Part shown: one piece after another, positions 1 to 7,800 of the stretch
How positions within the stretch are numbered: the first letter of the stretch is position 1
How the letters are laid out: each line of letters begins with the position of its first letter
NCBI GenBank assembly: GCA_963559135.1
Contig: CAUWJP010000040.1
Coordinates: 1-22,601, forward strand
Origin: Sellimonas sp963559135
GTDB taxonomy: Bacteria; Bacillota; Clostridia; Lachnospirales; Lachnospiraceae
Direction: 5' to 3'
Length of the DNA: 22,601 nucleotides
Notes under the pieces: model-generated
What the model was told of the DNA's origin: nothing
The model's input: only the letters and a program-made list of their open reading frames with translations
Database searches by the model: none
Translations under genes and position numbers: made by a program

Positions 1-16
1 AACAAAAGCAAAAAGA

Positions 17-54
17 GGGATGCGAAAAAACTCAATCGAGTTTTTTCACATCCC
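17..54. terminator. Bidirectional rho-independent terminator
   Basis: A perfect 10-bp inverted repeat (24-33 with 38-47, loop AATC) is extended by a second 6-bp arm (17-22 with 49-54) across one mismatch. On the minus strand it is followed by a T-rich stretch (complement of 1-16). The stop codon of the minus-strand membrane protein gene lies inside the right arm. On the plus strand the hairpin is followed by ATTTTTTT, so it could work both ways. Confidence 0.75.
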
Positions 55-378
55 CATTTTTTTGATGAATGCTCTAATGATACATCCGATACAAAGTCCG
101 ATTAAAGAAACAATCAGGTACCATATACAGTGCGCCAGTGCCGTTGTATTGTAATGGATGAAGACAGATGGAAGGAAAATCAGGGCAACAGCAGGAGAAA
201 ATGCATATTTGATTTTGTGTCCGGACAGAATCCCCATCAGAACAGAGAGAATCAATGTGGAAAAGAGCAAAACAACTACTATTCCCATCATGTCTGTCGG
301 TCCGGCAGTCAGTGGAAAGAGATAGAACATGACAAGCTGAATGAGAAGAAGGATGAGTTCTTTCCTGTAGTATTTCAT
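46..378 (-). CDS. Small multi-pass membrane protein of unknown function (110 aa)
   Basis: I do not recognise the family. The product is very hydrophobic, with about four predicted membrane segments: after the start (ELILLLIQLVMFYLF), around MMGIVVVLLFSTLILSVLM, around FSPAVALIFLPSVF and near the C-terminus (HCIWYLIVSLIGLCIGCII). The tail is basic (RAFIKKMGM). I chose the ATG at 378 over the longer frame from 450 because an AGGAGA ribosome site sits about 9 bases before it and the extension runs back into a terminator hairpin. The gene lies downstream of a leader with its own promoter (657-685) and a terminator-like hairpin (432-468), so attenuation is possible. The gene ends inside a terminator and appears monocistronic. 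Confidence 0.7.
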   Translation of the reverse strand: MKYYRKELILLLIQLVMFYLFPLTAGPTDMMGIVVVLLFSTLILSVLMGILSGHKIKYAFSPAVALIFLPSVFIHYNTTALAHCIWYLIVSLIGLCIGCIIRAFIKKMGM

Positions 379-431
379 ATACAATAATCTCCTTTTTGTG
401 TGAAGTGAAAATATATAAAAAGGCAAATAAA

Positions 432-468
432 AATCCACTGTATCGATCATTTATTCGTACAGTGGATT
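432..468 (-). terminator. Terminator or attenuator hairpin in the minus-strand leader
   Basis: A perfect 11-bp inverted repeat (432-442 with 458-468) has a further 3-bp inner pairing (444-446 with 455-457). On the minus strand the right-hand end is followed by TTTTTATTT, the form of a rho-independent terminator. It lies between the promoter at 657-685 and the membrane protein start at 378. It either ends a short RNA of roughly 220 bases or attenuates the downstream gene. Confidence 0.65.
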
Positions 469-487
469 ATTTACTTATTCCATCCAT
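467..487 (-). CDS. Candidate six-codon leader peptide (MDGISK)
   Basis: ATG GAT GGA ATA AGT AAA TAA is preceded by a strong ribosome site (AAGGAGG, core 496-500, 8 bases from the ATG). Its stop codon touches the terminator hairpin at 432-468. Tiny frames with strong ribosome sites just before a terminator are typical of leader peptides that control attenuation. There is no direct evidence that it is translated, and six codons could occur by chance. The ribosome site makes it worth noting. Confidence 0.3.
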   Translation of the reverse strand: MDGISK

Positions 488-515
488 GGGTCTTTCCTCC
501 TTATTTAATTGATAT

Positions 516-574
516 CTATTTAAAACTATCCCTTCTGAATAGTGTTTTCAATAATGTTTCGATTACTTTGCCAT
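516..574 (-). pseudogene. Tiny frame MAK / VIETLLKTLFRRDSFK, split by a one-base frame change
   Basis: An ATG at 572-574, with GAGG 9 bases upstream (584-587), reads only MAK before TAA at 563-565. In the -1 frame, re-reading the G at 566, the sequence continues for 16 more codons as VIETLLKTLFRRDSFK and stops at TAG (516-518). That continuation looks like an amphipathic basic peptide, which suggests a 19-residue gene that lost one base, or less likely a frameshifted product. It is followed by the ribosome site of the MDGISK frame. The family is unknown. Confidence 0.3.
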
Positions 575-656
575 TGGACTATACCTCGTTTCTTTAAAAT
601 TTAAGTGTTTAACTTATGTTTTTGGTGGCCTGTCCTCCTTTTCTTTTGATGACTTA

Positions 657-685
657 ATAATAACTCATAAAATGGGATATGTCAA
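657..685 (-). promoter_or_regulatory. Consensus sigma-A promoter for the minus-strand leader
   Basis: Read on the minus strand there is TTGACA (680-685), a 17-base spacer, and TATTAT (657-662). Transcription would start near 650. Within about 15 bases lies a strong ribosome site (GGAGG, complement of 634-638) with no ATG, GTG or TTG at a usable distance, so the 5' end carries an apparently orphan Shine-Dalgarno sequence. Confidence 0.75.
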
Positions 686-773
686 TAGGAAATCAGAAAA
701 AAATATAAATAAAATATAAAAATCAGAATAGTCAGAAAATAATAAATAGGGAAAATAGAAAAAAATTATATTC

Positions 774-787
774 GTTGTGATTACAAC
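774..787. promoter_or_regulatory. Possible operator GTTGT-N4-ACAAC upstream of the cupin gene
   Basis: A perfect 5-bp inverted repeat with a 4-base spacer lies in an AT-rich region. It sits about 55 bases before the start site implied by a possible extended -10 (TGTGATAAT, 821-829). Size and placement resemble an activator site of the CRP/FNR family, but short dyads are common by chance in AT-rich DNA. Confidence 0.25.
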
Positions 788-865
788 ATAATTGAAAAGT
801 GTATTTTATTAAAATAAATATGTGATAATTATATACATAAATCAAAATGTTAAGGAGAACTTTTT

Positions 866-1198
866 ATGAGTGTAAAAATGAAAAATATCAGCCAGGCAGA
901 AGTTCTTGTTCTGAAGGATCAGATTTCCTATCAGGAAGGACAGGTAGTCAGTAAAACTTTAGCACAAAATAGTGCACTAAGTATCACGTTGTTTTCATTC
1001 TCAAAAGGAGAAGAAATAAGTACACATAAATCTGGCAGAGATGCATTTGTTACTTGTCTGGATGGTGTGGGAAAAATTACGATCGACGGAGTAGAGTATT
1101 TGCTTCATGAAGGAGAATCTATTGTGATGCCGGCAGGACATCCTCATTCAGTTTATGGGGAAGAAAATTTTAAGATGCTTCTGGTTGTAGTATTTTAA
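866..1198 (+). CDS. Small cupin-domain protein (110 aa)
   Basis: A single-domain cupin whose beta-barrel core spans about residues 36-108. Cupin motif 1 is degenerate: H54 and D59 remain in SKGEEISTHKSGRDAF, but the second histidine of the usual HxH is a serine. Motif 2 is well kept (GESIVMPAGHPHSV, with H92 and H94). Metal binding is therefore plausible but the ligand set is not standard. Small cupins of this type serve as isomerases, sugar- or ligand-binding domains or detoxification proteins, and the sequence does not say which. The ATG at 866 follows AAGGAG by about 8 bases. A terminator follows directly, so it is probably transcribed alone. Confidence 0.85.
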   Translation: MSVKMKNISQAEVLVLKDQISYQEGQVVSKTLAQNSALSITLFSFSKGEEISTHKSGRDAFVTCLDGVGKITIDGVEYLLHEGESIVMPAGHPHSVYGEENFKMLLVVVF

Positions 1199-1206
1199 AT
1201 AGTATG

Positions 1207-1243
1207 AAAAGAGATATCCGTCAGAACAGAGGATATCTCTTTT
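1207..1243 (+). terminator. Rho-independent terminator after the cupin gene
   Basis: A perfect 13-bp stem (1207-1219 with 1231-1243) has an 11-base loop and an AAAA/TTTT base. The stem itself supplies the T-run on the plus strand. Confidence 0.8.
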
Positions 1244-1283
1244 CTCAAAAACAACGATGCAGGCGAGTTTCAAACCTTAATGC

Positions 1284-1312
1284 TTGAAGAAAATAATAAA
1301 ACGGAGTAAGAT
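1284..1312 (+). promoter_or_regulatory. Sigma-A promoter for the FUSC-family gene
   Basis: TTGAAG (1284-1289), a 17-base spacer and TAAGAT (1307-1312) lie about 55 bases before the start codon, just after the cupin terminator. Confidence 0.5.
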
Positions 1313-1365
1313 AAAAATATTATATTTCCGTATAAAATCAGGAGACTTGAGTGAAAGGTTTGTGA

Positions 1366-3372
1366 GTGATGTTTCTAACGAAATCAAAAGATATAAAGAA
1401 GTGGATAGAAAATACATGGAAAAAATTTTTAGCGGCATTACCGGTGATTATTTTTTTCCTTTTTTTATTTTGTACAGTACTGCTTATTTTTGGAACACGA
1501 TGTATTATGGTAGTTTCCATTGTTACTGTAGTATTTAAGGTGAATTATAAAAAGAGACAGCCATGGAGTAGATTGCTGAAGGTGGTGATGCTTCAGTGCG
1601 TGCTCTGTCTTATGGCATATATAGCAACATTAAATCTGCCGTTGCGTATTGCGCTCAATTTTACAATACCTTTTTGTCTTATTTTTCTCAAAACAAATCA
1701 GTTTAATAAATTAGCTTATTTTTCAGAATTGATGTCATTTGTTTTTCTGCAGCTGCTTCCTCTTAATTATGAAGGATTTCGTCTTCAGACACTTGCGTTT
1801 TTGTATTCTCTCGGTTGTTTTTTGGTTGTGACAATCATTTACCGGATTATGCATCCGGTTACAAAGGAGTATGTTCAGGAAAAGAAAGGATTGCTTATTT
1901 GTGCCCAATGGATGGAGGAAAGTCTGTGTGAAAGAAAAAATCCGGAGACGGAATCTTCCCTTTATCATCTGTCGCAGGTTTTATATCAGGATGCATTTGC
2001 ACGGCGCGGAGGGAAAGAAATTGTAGATGTAATGGGGAAGGTCAGTTACATATTTGCACTAACTTTTCAGAGGGCAGCATACTTCATTGGGAGCGGACAG
2101 GAGATGAAGTGGTCAGAGGATCAGCAAATCTGTATCAGAGAAAAAGAGTATGTCGGTAAATGTAGTTCGTATTTGAAAAAAGCGGGTTCCTGTGATTTTG
2201 AGGAATCAAAAATGAGAGAGGAGTTATATTTTGAAGGAAGGAGATTGCTGATTGATGGGGAGAAGCATGACACAGAAATTTATGTGGCTATGCAGAACTT
2301 TATCCGACCATTTTTAATTATTTTAAATACTTTGAAACAATATGAAGAAGGGTGCAATACATCAGGATGGGGACTTCCGAATCATCAAAAAGTGATAGGA
2401 AGGGTACGCAATCGTTTGAAGTTGGATTCTTTTGAATTTCGTTTTGCTATGCGTATGAGTATTGTTCTGACATTGACATTTACATATGCTATGATCAGCA
2501 AAGAGAACCATGCATATTGGCTGCCGTTGAATGCATTTCTTCTTTTACGCCCTATGTATGAGGACAGCAGATATCGTTTGAAGACCCGTTTCATAGGAAC
2601 TGTTGCGGGGTGTGCGGTTGTGGCGCTTATCTATCCTGTCCTTCCGGGATATGGGGGACATATGTTACTGGCAGGTATGATGGTAGCCTGTATGTACACT
2701 GCTACACCGGGAACGACAGCACATGCGATTTTTGTGACTTGTTTCAGTCTTTCTATGGTGACGTTGGCGATGGGAGAGTTTGTGGCGATTACACTTCGTA
2801 TTCTTTATGTGGCATTGGCTGTTGTATGTGTACTCATTGTCAATCGTTTCTTTTTCCCTACGAGTATGGGGCAACAGTTCCGATATAATGTGCAACAGAT
2901 TTTTCATCTGCATCACGTATATCTTCGACTTCTCAGACAGTCTTTAGATTCATCACTGGATTACGGTATGATTTGTGATGGACAGATTGAATATCATCTG
3001 ATCCATGGACAAATACAGGAATACATAGAAAAAAGCAAGCCGTCCGAAAGTAGAATGTATCAGAAATTTTTGAGAATCTCATGGCGCATGGTTGCGGAAA
3101 TGGAACAGTTGCTTTTTCTGGTTAATATAAAGAAAAAAGGAACTGAGGCGGAGAAGACGATGGAAAACTATATTCTTCTTTCCGAATATGTACTTGACCA
3201 GGTGAGTCAGCATCTTCGGCTGAAGAAAGTTTGTACCGGCAACTATGAAATTAGTATGAAATATCATCGTACTGTTTCAGGAGAACCGGAACTGTCGTAT
3301 CTGATGACAAGTTATGCAAAAAATTTGTCTGAAATATATCGCATGGTTTGTGAAATGGAGAAGGGAAGATAG
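1366..3372 (+). CDS. FUSC-family (aromatic acid exporter-like) membrane protein
   Basis: A 668-residue protein with the two-block FUSC layout. An N-terminal membrane block (about residues 25-165) is followed by a soluble region of about 190 residues, a second membrane block (about 360-495) and a cytoplasmic tail rich in charged helices. The second block starts FRFAMRMSIVLTLTFTYAM and contains the HAYWLPLNAFLLLRP and TRFIGTVAGC segments typical of FUSC_2 (YccS, AaeB and fusaric acid resistance relatives). These proteins are thought to export aromatic acids or related small molecules, but the substrate here is unknown. The start is GTG at 1366 or the adjacent ATG at 1369, with AAAGG upstream and an in-frame stop at 1363. 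Base composition is AT-richer than the genes after 4.8 kb. No membrane-fusion partner is nearby. Confidence 0.8.
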   Translation: MMFLTKSKDIKKWIENTWKKFLAALPVIIFFLFLFCTVLLIFGTRCIMVVSIVTVVFKVNYKKRQPWSRLLKVVMLQCVLCLMAYIATLNLPLRIALNFTIPFCLIFLKTNQFNKLAYFSELMSFVFLQLLPLNYEGFRLQTLAFLYSLGCFLVVTIIYRIMHPVTKEYVQEKKGLLICAQWMEESLCERKNPETESSLYHLSQVLYQDAFARRGGKEIVDVMGKVSYIFALTFQRAAYFIGSGQEMKWSEDQQICIREKEYVGKCSSYLKKAGSCDFEESKMREELYFEGRRLLIDGEKHDTEIYVAMQNFIRPFLIILNTLKQYEEGCNTSGWGLPNHQKVIGRVRNRLKLDSFEFRFAMRMSIVLTLTFTYAMISKENHAYWLPLNAFLLLRPMYEDSRYRLKTRFIGTVAGCAVVALIYPVLPGYGGHMLLAGMMVACMYTATPGTTAHAIFVTCFSLSMVTLAMGEFVAITLRILYVALAVVCVLIVNRFFFPTSMGQQFRYNVQQIFHLHHVYLRLLRQSLDSSLDYGMICDGQIEYHLIHGQIQEYIEKSKPSESRMYQKFLRISWRMVAEMEQLLFLVNIKKKGTEAEKTMENYILLSEYVLDQVSQHLRLKKVCTGNYEISMKYHRTVSGEPELSYLMTSYAKNLSEIYRMVCEMEKGR

Positions 3373-3448
3373 CGGGAAAACGACATTGAACAGGCAATTC
3401 GGTTTCAGGAAAAGTATTTTTCACATGAAATTAAAATGTGATAATGCC

Positions 3449-3479
3449 TTGACTTTGACGTAACGGCAACTGCTACAAT
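3449..3479 (+). promoter_or_regulatory. MerR-type promoter with 19-bp spacer and operator dyad
   Basis: TTGACT (3449-3454) and TACAAT (3474-3479) are separated by 19 bases, longer than the 17 optimum. This is characteristic of promoters activated by DNA-twisting MerR proteins. The spacer holds a near-perfect 15-base palindrome TTGACGTAACGGCAA (3455-3469, one mismatched pair). It lies directly upstream of the MerR gene and implies autoregulation. Confidence 0.8.
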
Positions 3480-3500
3480 ATCCGCAAGGAGGGAAGAAAA

Positions 3501-4262
3501 GTGGAATATTCAATTCAGGAATTATCACGTCTGGCAGGAGTGACCACCCGTACTCTGCGTTGGTATGATCAGATTGGGCTGCTGAAGCCTAGCCGTACTG
3601 CGGAAAGTGGTTATCGTTATTATGGGGCAAAGGAGGTAGATCGTCTGCAGGATATCCTTTTTTATCGTGCCCTTGGTGTGGAACTGGCACGGATTAAGGA
3701 ATGTCTGGATGATCCCTCCTTTGACCGGCTGTCTGTTTTGCGAGGTCATCTATCTGCATTGGAAGCGAGACTTTCGGAAACCGAAGATCTGATTCAAGCG
3801 GTGCGGAATACGATCAAAGCAGAAGAGGGGGATGAAATGATGGCAGATGAGAAAAAGTTTGAAGCATTTAAGAGAAGAGTGGTAGATGAAAATGAAAAAA
3901 GTTTCGGAGAGGAAGCACGGTTATTGTATGGGGATCAGGCGGTAGACGAAGCAAGAAATTCTGTAATGAATCTTACACAGGAACAATACAAGGAATGGAC
4001 AGAGCTGAATGAGCAGATCCTGAAGTGTCTGGAAGAGGCTGTGGCTGCACATATGTCACCTTATGATAAGGAAGGAGAAAAGATTACTAAACTTCATCGA
4101 CGTTGGCTTATGTTCAGTGGTGTCAGGTATTCTGAGATCATGCATAAAGGAATTGCAGAACTTTATGTGATGGACGATAGGTTTACAGTGTATTATGACA
4201 GGAAGATTTCAGGCTGTGCACAGTTTTTACATGATGCTATTTTACACTGGGTGGAAAAATAA
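3501..4262 (+). CDS. MerR-family regulator with TipAS-like ligand-binding domain
   Basis: A 253-residue regulator. Residues 1-70 are the MerR winged helix (YSIQELSRLAGVTTRTLRWYD, then GLLKPSRTAESGYRYY), followed by the dimerisation helix. From about residue 118 the protein matches the all-helical TipAS domain (FGEEARLLYGDQAVDEA, then the HRRWLMFSG helix). TipAL and Mta-type proteins use this domain to sense antibiotics or other hydrophobic compounds and activate transport or stress genes. The GTG start at 3501 follows AGGAGG by 8 bases. It probably controls its own promoter, which has a 19-bp spacer. The upstream FUSC exporter is a possible target, but no such promoter was seen in front of it. 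Confidence 0.9.
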   Translation: MEYSIQELSRLAGVTTRTLRWYDQIGLLKPSRTAESGYRYYGAKEVDRLQDILFYRALGVELARIKECLDDPSFDRLSVLRGHLSALEARLSETEDLIQAVRNTIKAEEGDEMMADEKKFEAFKRRVVDENEKSFGEEARLLYGDQAVDEARNSVMNLTQEQYKEWTELNEQILKCLEEAVAAHMSPYDKEGEKITKLHRRWLMFSGVRYSEIMHKGIAELYVMDDRFTVYYDRKISGCAQFLHDAILHWVEK

Positions 4263-4409
4263 GGCAACAAAATGTACCAAATACAAGAATAGGCGGTATG
4301 GTGTTGTAAAATACAGATCTATGCAGCGTAGACTCTTGAAATTCTACTATTCGTGTGTTTGAATACGGAAGCCTGGTGGTTAAGATATGGGTGAAAGGAG
4401 GAGAACCTG

Positions 4410-4532
4410 GTGGAACAGAGAAAAATCGGAAAATTTATTGCAACAGAGAGAAAAACTCATGGATTCACCCAGCACCAGCTTGCGGATCGACTTGGAATCA
4501 TCGGTTTGTGCCGACTATGGGAGAGTATGTAA
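4410..4532 (+). pseudogene. Truncated XRE-type repressor (N-terminal helix-turn-helix remnant)
   Basis: GTG at 4410, 8 bases after AGGAGG, opens a 40-codon frame reading EQRKIGKFIATERKTHGFTQ, then HQLADRLGI. This is a typical start of an XRE/Cro helix-turn-helix protein (IGKFIA..RK..G.TQ..LA..LGI). After that the expected recognition helix (about ...ISKWE...) is missing. A short stretch RLWESM follows and then a stop at 4530-4532. The rest of a repressor cannot be read in any frame up to 4735, so this is probably a decayed gene. The flanks (4263-4409 and 4533-4685) hold nothing else I can support. Confidence 0.5.
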
Positions 4533-4685
4533 AAGGATATCACACGATTGCAAAGCGGCGTCTTACTTGCCCGGAATGTGGGAGGACGGGTATGTGCAGA
4601 CATCGTGTTGTTAGATAAAGAGAAAAGTATCAGGCCATTCGAAAACAAGAAATACAAGCAAATTTTAGAGCAGTAAAGAGATAAA

Positions 4686-4714
4686 TTGACACTTTCCGCA
4701 CTTTGTGCTAATAA
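4686..4714 (+). promoter_or_regulatory. Candidate promoter upstream of the giant activase-type gene
   Basis: TTGACA (4686-4691), a 17-base spacer and TAATAA (4709-4714, or AATAAT one base later). The -35 is perfect and the -10 is weak. Its transcript would meet the hairpin at 4738-4773 almost at once. Confidence 0.45.
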
Positions 4715-4737
4715 TTCAATCATAACAAATTGAATGG

Positions 4738-4773
4738 GATTCCCCTGCCGACAGATAGTCCGTCAGGGGAATC
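4738..4773 (+). terminator. Terminator-like hairpin between the 4686 promoter and gene 4822
   Basis: A perfect 10-bp stem (GATTCCCCTG at 4738-4747 with CAGGGGAATC at 4764-4773), a 16-base loop and then TTATTTC. It may end the transcript of the decayed repressor. If the promoter at 4686-4714 is real, it would be an attenuator in the leader of the next gene. Confidence 0.65.
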
Positions 4774-4821
4774 TTATTTCAAGATAGATAAAAATTTTTA
4801 AGATACATTAAGAAAAGGCAG

Positions 4822-7800
4822 ATGAAGGATATGATTAGCAGAGATTTGAGACTTTCAGCTGATCAGGAATTATTGGTTGGAATTGACGTTGGATCCACTA
4901 CGACCAAAATCGTTGCTGTGGATCCGGAAAAAGGGACAATCCTGTATTCGAATTACAGGCGGCACCATGCAAAACAGTTGAAAAGTGTCGTTCGCGCGGT
5001 AGAGGAATTTGCGCGGGAATGGCCGGATGTGCCGGTGCGGATCGCGCTGACCGGTTCGGGAGCAAAGCCTATTGCAAAGAAAATGGATGTCCCTTTTGTA
5101 CAGGAGGTGGCGGCAAATGCTATCGCACTTCAGGACAGGTATGAGTCTGTAGGAAGTGCTATTGAGCTTGGAGGACAGGATGCAAAGATGATCTTCTTCC
5201 GCAGGGAAGAGGGGACGGGAGTGCTCCAGGTGGCAGACATGCGGATGAATGGAAGCTGTGCCGGAGGGACCGGCGCGTTTGTCGACGAAATCGCGTCCGT
5301 TCTGAAGGTTTCCGTGGAGGATTTCAATGCGCTGGCCGAACAGGGAACCTGTGTTTACGATATTTCAGGACGGTGTGGCGTGTATGCGAAGACCGATATC
5401 CAGCCTCTTTTGAATCAGGGAGTGGCCAAGTCTGATCTGGCTCTTTCTGCATTTCATGCGATTGCCAAGCAGACTATCGGCGGTCTTGCTCAAGGTCTGG
5501 AGATCGAAAAGCCGGTAGCGTTTGAGGGAGGACCACTTACCTTCAATCCGATTCTGGTTCGTGTCTTTGCCGAGCGTCTGGATCTTTCTCCAGAGGATAT
5601 TTTAAGACCGGAGCATCCGGAACTGATGGTAGCCTATGGAGCAGCCATCTCGCTGAAGACGATGTTTGACACGAATAGCCGTACCGCTTCCGAGTACGCG
5701 CAGCTTCTTCAGAATGCAAAAGAAGAAACGAATGCCGACTCTAAGGAAGCTCGGCCATTTTTTGTGTCTAAAGAAGAGGAGGAGACATTCCGCCGCAGAC
5801 ATGCGACAAAACCGGTAGAATGGAAACAGCCGGAAGAGGGCGAGACGGTGAGAGCTTATTTGGGAATCGATTCGGGAAGTACGACGACAAAGTTTGTCCT
5901 GATTGGAGAAGATGAGGAAATCTTGGGCTCATTCTATGCACCGAACGAAGGGGAGCCTCTCATGGTGGCAAAGCGTGCCCTGATTGAGATGAGGGAGCGC
6001 TACAAAAAGGCAGGTGCCAGACTGGAAATTATTGCGGCAGGAACGACCGGGTACGGTGAGTTGCTTTTTGCCAAGGCATTCCAGGCAGAGTACCATACCG
6101 TGGAGACGGTAGCACATGCAAGGGCAGTGCAGAAATATGTCAGCGATGCTACATTTATTCTCGATATAGGCGGTCAGGATATGAAGGCGATCTGGATGGA
6201 CAACGGCGTTATCACGAATATCCTTGTCAATGAGGCGTGTTCATCAGGATGCGGTTCATTCCTGGAAAACTTTGCATCCACATTGCAGATTCCATCAAAG
6301 CAGATTGCCGAGGTAGCATTTTCATCCAGGCATCCGGCGGTTCTTGGAAGCCGGTGTACGGTATTTATGAACAGCAGTATTATTACAGAGCAGAGAAACG
6401 GAAGACAGCCGGAGGATATTATGGCCGGGCTGTGCCGTTCTATTATAGAAAATGTCTTTACGAAAGTTGTCCGTATTTCCAACCGGGACTCTTTGGGGAA
6501 CCGGATTGTGGTGCAAGGCGGTACGTTTGAAAATGATGCAGTAGTCAGGGCGATGGAGGAATACCTTGGACGGGAAGTATTTCGGGCTCCGTATCCGGGC
6601 ATCATGGGAGCCATCGGAATTGCGCTGATCGCAAGGGAGCGCCACCAGAAAGAGCCGGATCGACGTACGTTTATTGATTTGGATTCGCTGGATGAATTTT
6701 TCTATAAGCAGGAATCCAATTCCCCATGTCCGTTTTGCCAGAACCATTGTAAGAGAACAATCGTCACCTTCTCAAACGGCAATGCTTGGATTACGAACAA
6801 CCGGTGTGAAAGAGGAACAGTGCTTGGTATGCCAGAGGATTCTAATGTACGGCAGCAGTTAAAGGAAAAGACGCAGAAAGCCAACGCCGTGCCGAACCTG
6901 TTTCGGAAGAGAGAGAAGCTTCTGTTCCAGAAGTACCCGCATCCGGAGCTTGCGCCGAAAAGGAACATCACCATCGGAATCCCGCGCGTTCTTTCCTTCT
7001 GGGAAACGATGCCGTTCTGGACAACATTTTTTGAATCTCTCGGATTTGATGTAAAACTTTCCGATCCAAGTACGAGGAAAATTTACGAAAAGGGACTCTC
7101 GGCGGTGACCTCGGATACTGTCTGTTTCCCGGCCAAGCTTGTTCACGGTCATTTGAGAAATCTGGCGTCTAAACAGGTAGACCGGATTTTCATGCCGTCG
7201 ATTACGACAGTTCCGACCGAGAATACGGAGAAGACAAGTGAGTCCATGTGCGCGGTTGTAAAGGGTTATCCGATTGTTGTGCGCAATTCAGACAATCCAG
7301 CGCAGATATGGGGAATTCCGTATGACGCACCGTTGTTCCACTGGTATACGAAGGAAGACCGGGACAAACAGCTGACTCAGTATATGAAAGCGACCTTCCA
7401 GATCCCGGAAGAGATGGCAAGGCAGGCAATGGAAGCGGCAGACCTGGCGGAAGATATCTTCCATATGGAACTGAAAAAAGCGGGAAGCGCTATCCTTGAG
7501 GAAGTGACTCGTACCGGAAAATTTGCGGTCGTACTGGCGGCAAGGCCGTATCAGAATGATTCGCTGGTCAACCATGATCTACCGGATATGTTTACGCGAA
7601 TGGGAATCCCAGTGTTGACGGCGGACTCCCTGCCAGAGGCAAATGAAGTGGATTTAAGTAAAAGTCGGCTGGACATTGTAAACAACTACCATGCACGGAT
7701 GATTTCCTCCGCAATCCTTGCAGCAGGCAATAAACACCTGGAATATGTACAGATCGTAAGTTTCGGCTGCGGCCATGATGCGTACCTTTCTGACGAAATC

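Noticed and set aside
379..450. 24-codon N-terminal extension of the first minus-strand gene
   Set aside because: It begins in the terminator hairpin and has no ribosome site, whereas ATG 378 has a good AGGAGA site.
1284..1538. 84-codon frame overlapping the start of the FUSC gene
   Set aside because: It starts within the predicted promoter, lacks a ribosome site, and the overlapping FUSC frame has clear membrane-protein character.
4355..4618. Frame with a CPECG-type cysteine cluster that might be a zinc ribbon
   Set aside because: The frame competes with the XRE remnant, has no ribosome site at its start, and contains only a partial cysteine pattern.
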